DNA of 64,000 bases from contig NZ_CP077941.1 in NCBI RefSeq assembly GCF_019722725.1, positions 2,790,001 to 2,854,000 of the forward strand. Direction: 5' to 3'. Both the position numbers and the translations under genes were made by a program. Source of the stretch: Vreelandella profundi (GTDB lineage: Bacteria; Pseudomonadota; Gammaproteobacteria; Pseudomonadales; Halomonadaceae). The first letter of the stretch is position 1. Each line of letters opens with the position of its first letter. Shown here one piece after another: positions 57,909 to 64,000 of this stretch. Under the pieces are notes generated by a model. It was given only the letters and a program-made list of their open reading frames with translations. It was not told where the DNA came from and searched no databases.

Positions 57909-59531
57909 CTATTTAATGCGTCGATTAATCACGTTGGGCGCGCGACGCAGTCGCTCTTCTTCACCCAGTAGCTCCGCTTCAAAGGCATCGGCACCTACTG
58001 GCGTATCACCATGGCGACGGTATAGCTGCGTTAGCATGGCTTTACGATCTGCGCGCAGCTCTTTCACCAATACGAAGATCATCATATACAAAATAAAGGT
58101 GAACGGCAGCGCTGACAGCACCGCGGCCGATTGAAGCCCGGCTAACCCTCCCGACGCTATCAAGGTGAAACAGATAGCGGCAATCAGCACACCCCAAACA
58201 ACGCGTTTGTACAACGGCGGATTAATGGAACCATTATCCGTCATTTGCGCCACAATATACGAGGCCGAATCAGCCGACGTGACCAAGAAAATAAAGATTA
58301 GCATCATCGCAACAACGGAAAGCACACCGGAAAATGGCATTAAATCAAACATTTCGAACAGTGCGGCGGTGATATTGTTCTGCGTCGCTGCGGCTAGGCC
58401 GATATTGGTACCATTAAGCTCCATATGCAGCGCCGCACCGCCAAATACGCCAATCCATAAACAGGCCAGCAGCGGCGGCACTAGCAGCACCCCAAACACA
58501 TACTCTTTGATAGTACGACCACGGGATACACGAGCAACAAAGGTTCCCACAAAGGGCGACCAGGCAATAACCCATGCCCAGTAGAAAATTGTCCAAGTGC
58601 TGGCCCACTCATTATCGCTATAGGGGGAAATTCGCAGGCTCATGCCGATAAAATTCTGCAGGTAATCACCGATACCCACGGTAATCGTTTCCAATATCGC
58701 AAGCGTAGGGCCAGTAATGAGCACATACAGCATCAACCCGATGCACAAGATCATATTGAGGTTAGAGAGGCGCTTAATGCCCTTATCCAAACCCGACCAA
58801 GTGGATGCCATATAGGCGCAGAACATAACGAAGAGAATAATAAACTGCCATAAGCCGTTTTCAGGCAGGCCAAAGACGGCGTTTAAGCCACCGTTCATCT
58901 GCAGCACGCCTAGCCCCAGCGAAGTAGCAACGCCCATTACCGTAGCAACCACCGCAAACACGTCTAGCCATGAGGCATAGGGGCGTATCTTAGGATTTTT
59001 AGCGGTGACCGACGAAAGCACAGAAGAGACAAGGCCGGCCTGCCCTTTACGAAACTGAAAGTAGGCGATGATCAAACCCACGATCGAGAACGCCGCCCAC
59101 TGATGGATCCCCCAGTTAAAATAGCTGTACTGGATGGCGTAACGCGCCGCGGCTTCGGTCTCAGCGGGGACATCGCCATAGGGCGGTTCAATATAGTGAG
59201 ACATTGGCTCGGCCATACCATAAAAAACCAGACCTACGCCAAACCCCGCAGCCAGCAGCATGCTAATCCATGAGAAAAAGCTATAGCTGGGTCGACTGTC
59301 CTGCGGCCCTAAGCGAACCTTGCCATATTTACTCAGCGCCAAGCCGAATAAAAAAATCACAAAACCGAAGACAGAAAATAAGTAAAACCAGCCAAAAACC
59401 TCGGTAACCGTAGATAACGCCCCTTCTGCGAGGCTTGCAAAACCTTCAGGAAACGACGCTCCCACAATTACCAAGCCTAAGATAATCACCACCGATGCGA
59501 TGAAAACCGACTTGCCTCCATGATTGGCCAT
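57909..59531 (-). CDS. BCCT-family betaine/choline-type transporter
   Basis: The 540-aa secondary transporter has 12 expected spans. Family signatures: YFNWGIHQWAAFSIVGLIIAYF (substrate Trp region), WTIFYWAWVIAWSPFVGTFVARVSRGRTIKEY, and VTSADSASYIVAQMT. BCCT proteins take up glycine betaine, choline, carnitine or ectoine for osmoprotection, which fits a halophile. The C-terminal tail is about 50 residues and charged (REDRKAML-like), a place of osmosensing in BetP, but shorter. The exact substrate cannot be told. Confidence 0.92.
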   Translation of the reverse strand: MANHGGKSVFIASVVIILGLVIVGASFPEGFASLAEGALSTVTEVFGWFYLFSVFGFVIFLFGLALSKYGKVRLGPQDSRPSYSFFSWISMLLAAGFGVGLVFYGMAEPMSHYIEPPYGDVPAETEAAARYAIQYSYFNWGIHQWAAFSIVGLIIAYFQFRKGQAGLVSSVLSSVTAKNPKIRPYASWLDVFAVVATVMGVATSLGLGVLQMNGGLNAVFGLPENGLWQFIILFVMFCAYMASTWSGLDKGIKRLSNLNMILCIGLMLYVLITGPTLAILETITVGIGDYLQNFIGMSLRISPYSDNEWASTWTIFYWAWVIAWSPFVGTFVARVSRGRTIKEYVFGVLLVPPLLACLWIGVFGGAALHMELNGTNIGLAAATQNNITAALFEMFDLMPFSGVLSVVAMMLIFIFLVTSADSASYIVAQMTDNGSINPPLYKRVVWGVLIAAICFTLIASGGLAGLQSAAVLSALPFTFILYMMIFVLVKELRADRKAMLTQLYRRHGDTPVGADAFEAELLGEEERLRRAPNVINRRIK

Positions 59532-59691
59532 ATAACCTTCCTGTTAGATGAGCATTGTGCACCAAGTGAGTGCGTGTACAGCTTAATGCTAACATTTTAG
59601 GATTGCAGGCGCATTTCAAGGCAAGGCAAGCGAAAATCATCCCCATAACAAGATAATCAGCAATTTTCTTAGAAAAACGATACGCCTCGTG

Positions 59692-60597
59692 TCAAAGAGC
59701 GTTCGCACGCCGTGCATTCATACGGCGGATCTTTTGACTCACAATGCCGTAACGCGGGCCGCCGATAAACGCCAGCACAAAGAAAGCACCGGTCATTACC
59801 GCCATCATGCCGCCAATCGAGACGTTCCAGCGCACTGCGAGATAGTAGCCGGTAACGCTTGAGGCAACCGAGATAAAGGCACCGATTAGAAACATTAGCC
59901 ACAGGCGATCAGTTAACAGATACGCGGCAGAAGGTGGAACGATGGCAAAGGCAATGAAAAGCACGGCACCTACCGCATCAAAAGCAGCGACGGCGGTGGT
60001 ACTGGTCAGCATCAGAAGCGCATAAAAAAGGATACTCGGGGCAAAGCCCAGCGTTTTAGCCAGCGCAGGATCAAACGTCGCCAGCTTTAGCTCTTTATAA
60101 AACAATATAATAAACAGGTAATTAACCGCAGTCACGATACCCATCGACACCAGGGCTTGCGGCACGTTGTATCCAGCTATGGTGGTGATATCCAGCCATA
60201 TAAAGCCAATCTCACCGAGTAACACCGTGTGGGTATCGATATGAACATCGTTGGCATACAGATTTAATAGCAGCACGCCGATCGAAAATAGCGCAGGAAA
60301 GACAAGGCCAATGGCCGCATCTTGTTTAACGCGTTTAGTATTGGCCAAAAGCTCCGTTAAAAACACCGTGAGCAGGCCTGTCAGCGCTGCTCCCACCAGC
60401 TGAAACCAACCACTTTGCTGATGCGTTAGCAGCCACACAATGACAATCCCAAAGACAATGGAATGGCTGATCGCATCGGTTAGCATGCTATTCCCGCGGA
60501 GCACTAGAAAAGTCCCAACGGCGGATGACGCAATGCCCACTAGCGCGCCAACGGCCATTATCTGTAGCTCGATGCTACTGAAAAACACGTCCAGCAT
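59692..60597 (-). CDS. Metal ABC transporter permease (MntD/SitD-like)
   Basis: The 301-aa ABC-3 permease has about eight spans. Signature: GNSMLTDAISHSIVFGIVI near residue 33, then VGAVLFIAFAIVPPSAAYLL, typical of the cluster 9 (Mn/Zn/Fe) family. It is last of four genes. Its ATG overlaps the stop of the preceding permease (TGATG), so translation is coupled. Manganese is likeliest because of the MntR-type operator upstream of the operon. Confidence 0.92.
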   Translation of the reverse strand: MLDVFFSSIELQIMAVGALVGIASSAVGTFLVLRGNSMLTDAISHSIVFGIVIVWLLTHQQSGWFQLVGAALTGLLTVFLTELLANTKRVKQDAAIGLVFPALFSIGVLLLNLYANDVHIDTHTVLLGEIGFIWLDITTIAGYNVPQALVSMGIVTAVNYLFIILFYKELKLATFDPALAKTLGFAPSILFYALLMLTSTTAVAAFDAVGAVLFIAFAIVPPSAAYLLTDRLWLMFLIGAFISVASSVTGYYLAVRWNVSIGGMMAVMTGAFFVLAFIGGPRYGIVSQKIRRMNARRANAL

Positions 60598-61727
60598 CAG
60601 GTGATCTTCCCATTCAATTCAGCCATCACGCTTTGTGCTTCGCGAACGCCCAATGACGTTAACGACCAGCGACGCCCCGCTAACATTGGCAGGCGATTCG
60701 TCTTCTGGCTGACTAACAACCCTCGTTGGCGCAGCTGCCAAAGCGCTACCGCGGCGGAAAAATTCAGCCTAAACGGCAGGCCGTGAGACTCTTGGTCCCG
60801 CGTTGACTGGGTTTTATAGAGGGTATAAAGAATTTGCCGACGGCGCAGCTGAGACTGCTGGCTAAGATGCTGAAGCAGCCCCCACAAAAGTCCTCGCTGG
60901 GGCGCTATCGCTAGTGAAAGCAGCACAATAATAGACGCCGATAGAATAATCAGAGGCCCCGTTGCTAACCCGCGTGACAGCGCGCTAATCGATGCTCCAG
61001 AGACACCGCTTACCACGCCGACACCGGCGGCAATAAACACCATGGCGCCTAAATGACGGCTCCATTGGCGGGCAGCAACGGCGGGCGCCACAATCATGGC
61101 GGCCATTAACACCACACCTACCATTTGTAGGCCAACCACCACTGCCAGCGTCACCATGGTGGTCAGCAGCACTTCTATCAACGACACCGGCAGCCCCAGG
61201 GTATGCGCAAACTCCGGGTCAAACGTCACCAGCTTAGCTTGTTTCCACAAAACGCTAAGTAGCGTCAATGAAAACAACGTAATGCCCCCCATCAGCCATA
61301 AATCTGAGCGCAGCGTCGCGGCGGCTTGGCCAAAAAGAAAGGACTCTAATCCAGCTTGCGATGCGTTATTGCTGCCTTGAATATAGGTGAGCAGCACTAC
61401 GCCTATGGCAAAAAAGATGCTCAAACAGATACCGATACTGGCATCCGTTTTAAGCCTACTCATGCGCGTTAACGCAAGCATCAAGAGCGCGGCTAAGGCG
61501 CCCGTCACCATAGCACCGACAATAATGCTGCCCATCTGGCGGCTGCCCGCGATAATAAACCCCAGGCAAACGCCCGGCAGCGCCGCATGAGAAATAGCAT
61601 CGCCTAGCAGGCTTTGGCGTCGCAGCACTGCAAAACTGCCCAGCGGACCGCTAATCAGGCCTAACAACGCGGCCCCAATCACTACGTTTTGAAACGTATA
61701 GTCGTGAAAAATGCTTAGCCACTGCAC
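60597..61727 (-). CDS. Metal ABC permease with C-terminal winged-helix-like extension
   Basis: Residues 1-290 are an ABC-3 permease (RRQSLLGDAISHAALPGVCLGF; VGLQMVGVVLMAAMIVAPAVAARQW). Residues from about 293 to 376 are an added cytoplasmic region: QILYTLYKTQ, then AVALWQLRQRGLLVSQ, then RRWSLTSLGVREAQSVM. This is a helix-turn-helix/wing pattern like the N-terminal domain of DtxR/MntR regulators. The start is GTG at 61727, 2 bp after the ATPase stop. Such fusions are known in some TroC-like permeases; their purpose is unclear. Confidence 0.9.
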   Translation of the reverse strand: MQWLSIFHDYTFQNVVIGAALLGLISGPLGSFAVLRRQSLLGDAISHAALPGVCLGFIIAGSRQMGSIIVGAMVTGALAALLMLALTRMSRLKTDASIGICLSIFFAIGVVLLTYIQGSNNASQAGLESFLFGQAAATLRSDLWLMGGITLFSLTLLSVLWKQAKLVTFDPEFAHTLGLPVSLIEVLLTTMVTLAVVVGLQMVGVVLMAAMIVAPAVAARQWSRHLGAMVFIAAGVGVVSGVSGASISALSRGLATGPLIILSASIIVLLSLAIAPQRGLLWGLLQHLSQQSQLRRRQILYTLYKTQSTRDQESHGLPFRLNFSAAVALWQLRQRGLLVSQKTNRLPMLAGRRWSLTSLGVREAQSVMAELNGKIT

Positions 61728-61729
61728 CG

Positions 61730-62509
61730 TCAGTTATTCCTTTTCGAGGCAGCAAACATCAGTGCATTGCTGTCATCTAACAGAGCAATCTGGCCACCAT
61801 AGGCTTTGCGTAGGTTATCGGCGGTAAAGACGTCATCAACATTACCCATCGCCACAACGCTAACATTCAACAGCAGCAGCCAGTCAAAATAACGGCGCAC
61901 TGTTTGCAGGTCGTGATGAACCACAATCAAGGTCTTACCTTCATCACGTAAACGCCGCAAGATATCGATAATGGCACGCTCGGTGGTCGCATCAACGCCG
62001 GCCATTGGCTCATCAAGAAAATAGACATCCGCCTTCTGAACCAGGGCGCGCGCGAGAAAAACCCGCTGCTGTTGGCCACCCGACAGCTGACTGATTTGGC
62101 GATCCGCCAGCGCGCGCATCCCCACCATATCGAGCGCCTCAAGTGACTCTTGGCGCTCCTTGCGTCCAGGCCGCTTAAACCACCCCAGCCGGCCATATAG
62201 GCCCATTGTCACCACATCGAGAGCGGTAGTCGGAAAATCCCAGTCGACGCTTGAACGCTGGGGCACATAGCCCACGCGCTTGCGTTGCGACTTATACGAT
62301 TTCCCGTCTATAAAGGCTTCACCGGAAAGTGAAGGTACCAGGCCCAGTAGGCTCTTAATCAGCGTGCTTTTGCCAGCGCCGTTGGGCCCGACAATACCGG
62401 CCATAACACCTGAGGGAATATCGATATTGATATCCCACAGCACGGGCTGGCTGTGATAGCTGACCGTCAAATCGTTAACACTTAACGCGATACGCTCATC
62501 ACGCACCAT
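61730..62509 (-). CDS. Metal ABC transporter ATPase (MntB/SitB-like)
   Basis: The 259-aa protein has GIVGPNGAGKSTLIKSLLG (Walker A), a Q-loop in VGYVPQRSSVDWDFPTT (the SVDWDFP form is typical of Mn/Zn/Fe importers), QLSGGQQQRVFLARALVQ (signature), YFLDEPMAGVD (Walker B) and VVHHD (H-loop). It lies between the binding protein and the permeases; order SBP-ATPase-permease-permease matches sitABCD/yfeABCD. Confidence 0.94.
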   Translation of the reverse strand: MVRDERIALSVNDLTVSYHSQPVLWDINIDIPSGVMAGIVGPNGAGKSTLIKSLLGLVPSLSGEAFIDGKSYKSQRKRVGYVPQRSSVDWDFPTTALDVVTMGLYGRLGWFKRPGRKERQESLEALDMVGMRALADRQISQLSGGQQQRVFLARALVQKADVYFLDEPMAGVDATTERAIIDILRRLRDEGKTLIVVHHDLQTVRRYFDWLLLLNVSVVAMGNVDDVFTADNLRKAYGGQIALLDDSNALMFAASKRNN

Positions 62510-62542
62510 AAACGCTCTCCGCGGCTAAACTGTTGCGTGCAT

Positions 62543-63505
62543 TCACTCGGCTATCTCCCAGCGCCCCGCCCATTCAGAAAGCGCGTCTGGCATAGGCGCT
62601 AAGCTGCCTCCCAACGCCTCTACGATATGCCGAGTATTGGCGTAGATCATGCCGATATAAGTACCGTCTGCGCTATTGGCATCGCCCATTGCATCGGAAT
62701 ACAGCTCGCCGCCGATAGCAACCTCATGCCCACGCTGGCGGGCTGCCTCAATGACCGCCTGAATGGTGCGGGGATTAATCGTGCTTTCTACAAAAATCGC
62801 GGGAACTTCACGCTCAACCACCACATCGGTCATGCTACGAATATCAGCGATGCCGGTTTCAGTTTGAGTGCTAATCCCTTGAATGCCTTCGACCTCAATA
62901 CCGTAGGCGCGTCCATAATAGCCAAAGGCATCATGGGCGGTTACTAAGATACGCCGACGCTCTGGAATACTTTCAATGCTTTCAGCCACCCACGCATGCA
63001 GCGCGTTCAGCTGCTCTTCGTATTTCGCGGCATTGGTTTCAATGGATGCCTGGCACTCAGGTCTTGCTGCCGTGAAAGCGTCGCTGATTGCAGGTATCGT
63101 TTGCGCCCAAAGCGAAACGTCCATCCATAAATGAGGGTCAATGCCATACACATCTTGAGACGTCATCAGCTCAGCAGGATCAATACCTGAAGGCCCTACC
63201 GCTAACGTCGGTTTATTGTGCGAAAAATTTTCCAGCACAGCGCCTAGCTGGCCTTCCAAAGAATAACCGGCATAGAGAATTTGCTCTGCCTGTCTCAGCA
63301 TGGCGACATCGCTGGCATTTGCTTGATACAGGTGCGGATCAACGCCAGGGCCCATCATCGCCTCTACTTCAACGCATTGGCCACCGATTTCCTGGGCGAC
63401 GTCGGCAATCATGCCAATCGTCGTCGCCACGTTTAATGGTGATTCATTGGCTGAAATTAAGGGTGCAAAGGACATCATCCCCAGTAAAGCCACTGCTCGC
63501 TTCAT
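62543..63505 (-). CDS. Periplasmic metal-binding protein of the ABC importer (MntA/TroA-like)
   Basis: The 320-aa protein has a signal peptide (MKRAVALLGMMSFAPLISA) and a ZnuA/TroA fold. Metal ligands can be placed: His in GVDPHLYQAN, His in GIDPHLWMDV, His in VTAHDAFGYYGRAYG and Asp in GGELYSDAMG. His-His-His-Asp is the TroA pattern, which binds Zn or Mn; Mn-specific PsaA/YfeA have Glu at the third site. There is no His-rich loop as in ZnuA. The MntR-like operator upstream favours manganese. Confidence 0.92.
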   Translation of the reverse strand: MKRAVALLGMMSFAPLISANESPLNVATTIGMIADVAQEIGGQCVEVEAMMGPGVDPHLYQANASDVAMLRQAEQILYAGYSLEGQLGAVLENFSHNKPTLAVGPSGIDPAELMTSQDVYGIDPHLWMDVSLWAQTIPAISDAFTAARPECQASIETNAAKYEEQLNALHAWVAESIESIPERRRILVTAHDAFGYYGRAYGIEVEGIQGISTQTETGIADIRSMTDVVVEREVPAIFVESTINPRTIQAVIEAARQRGHEVAIGGELYSDAMGDANSADGTYIGMIYANTRHIVEALGGSLAPMPDALSEWAGRWEIAE

Positions 63506-63829
63506 CGCTCTCTTCCCCCAAGAATGTCAAAACCTGTTTTCAAAGCATGTCGCTTAAAACTTAGCTCTCTAAACCCATCTATAGGGGTATCGATGCTGAA
63601 ACCAGAACGTCGAGGCTAGTCGACAGCCTGCAACAAGATAAGCTTATGCAATTTATATTCACACATGGAAACAAACATAGCAATGGCTAACTTTACGATA
63701 AAACGATGCCCTTAAGAAAGCGAAACGTCTCTCTGTAAACGACCGACATATCGAGGTGAACTTATTAGCCAAGCTGGCCTCCAAAGCGTACTGTGCACTC
63801 AATGGTGCAAGTCAATGATGGAGGCTCTA
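63506..63829. other. Intergenic region upstream of the metal ABC operon
   Basis: This 324-bp AT-rich divergent region holds the MntR-type site (63673-63694). On the reverse strand a TATAAA lies just downstream of that site, so an operator over the -35 region is plausible. GGAGG for the plus-strand gene lies at its end. No further gene was seen. Confidence 0.5.
63673..63694. promoter_or_regulatory. Candidate MntR operator
   Basis: AAACATAGC-AATG-GCTAACTTT has the 9-4-9 layout of the E. coli MntR box (AAACATAGC-N4-GCTATGTTT). The left arm matches fully and the right arm in 7 of 9 positions. It lies 168 bp upstream of the metal-binding protein start. Confidence 0.65.
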
Positions 63830-64000
63830 ATGCCACAGATGAATCGCGACCAACGTAACGCTGCATGGCAAGCGGCTAATCAATGGCGCGCCCGTGCAGC
63901 GCAAACTCAGCCCACCGGTTTAGCAGGCAGTTTAAAGCTGCTTTTCACATGGCTGGCGTTTGGCGCGCTGATGATAGTCGGCGTGGTGCTTGGTCTGTTT
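63830..64000 (+). CDS. Membrane protein, unknown (3' end cut by the window edge)
   Basis: The frame opens at the ATG at 63830 (GGAGG 5 nt upstream) and stays open for 57 codons to the edge. It begins MPQMNRDQRNAAWQAANQW, polar and Gln/Ala/Arg-rich, then enters a membrane span (LLFTWLAFGALMIVGVVLGL). It is probably a small inner-membrane protein, or the N-terminus of a larger one. No family was recognised. The MntR-like site lies about 136 bp upstream. Confidence 0.7.
   Translation, partial: MPQMNRDQRNAAWQAANQWRARAAQTQPTGLAGSLKLLFTWLAFGALMIVGVVLGLF

Overview
The window looks like a chromosomal core segment of a halophilic or halotolerant gammaproteobacterium, most probably Halomonas or a close relative in the Halomonadaceae. 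The reasons are the gene content and order (argS - SPOR protein - hslVU - DUF971 - ubiE/ubiJ/ubiB - hisE - tatABC, dapA-bamC-purC, scpA-scpB-rluB), the acidic proteins, the extremely acidic linkers in pyruvate dehydrogenase E2, and a BCCT-type compatible-solute transporter. I see no prophage, insertion sequence, integrase, CRISPR array or restriction/defence island. The genus is an inference from overall character, not from a marker search.

Layout. 1-6.5 kb (minus strand): truncated tsaB, adk, aceF and aceE. 6.9-9.8 kb: ampD, nadC, a GNAT acetyltransferase and trmO. 9.8-12.5 kb (minus): dapA-bamC-purC. 12.8-17.5 kb: a Bcp/PrxQ peroxiredoxin, an AI-2E/PerM permease overlapping a TusA-like protein, the periplasmic protease bepA, and nadA. 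17.6-17.9 kb: two identical tRNA-Lys(TTT) genes with a candidate promoter and terminator. 18-22.5 kb (minus): scpA-scpB-rluB and radD. 22.6-30 kb: a small zinc-ribbon protein, purL, mltF, tadA and tesB. 30-32 kb (minus): single-domain malic enzyme and rpmE. 32.3-45 kb (plus): priA, argS, a SPOR protein, hslV, hslU, a DUF971 protein, ubiE, ubiJ, ubiB, hisE and tatABC. 45-49 kb: elbB, hemB and ppk1. 49-55 kb: divergent metE/metR and the rstAB-like two-component pair. 55-60 kb: a 46-aa unknown protein, a retropepsin-like protease, a UMF1-type MFS transporter, a possible 56-58-aa membrane protein and a BCCT transporter. 59.7-63.5 kb (minus): a complete manganese/zinc-type ABC importer. 63.8 kb to the end: a truncated membrane protein gene.

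Themes that connect genes: NAD synthesis (nadA, nadC), purine synthesis (purC, purL), SMC condensin (scpAB), ubiquinone synthesis (ubiE, ubiJ, ubiB), Tat export (tatABC), central carbon metabolism (aceEF, malic enzyme) and envelope assembly (bamC, bepA, mltF, ampD).

The most noteworthy observations are regulatory or small. They are a near-perfect MntR-type operator before the metal ABC operon, whose first permease carries a C-terminal winged-helix-like extension; a candidate Pho box with a correctly spaced -10 before ppk1; candidate MetR sites between metE and metR; a 46-aa ORF with its own ribosome site and terminator, divergent from rstA; an 18-codon ORF overlapping the start of mltF; and four unrelated short tandem-repeat patches in intergenic DNA (periods 13, 14, 15 and 17 bp). 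No wholly new multi-gene system is evident. The candidates for new biology are the small ORFs and the permease-wHTH fusion.
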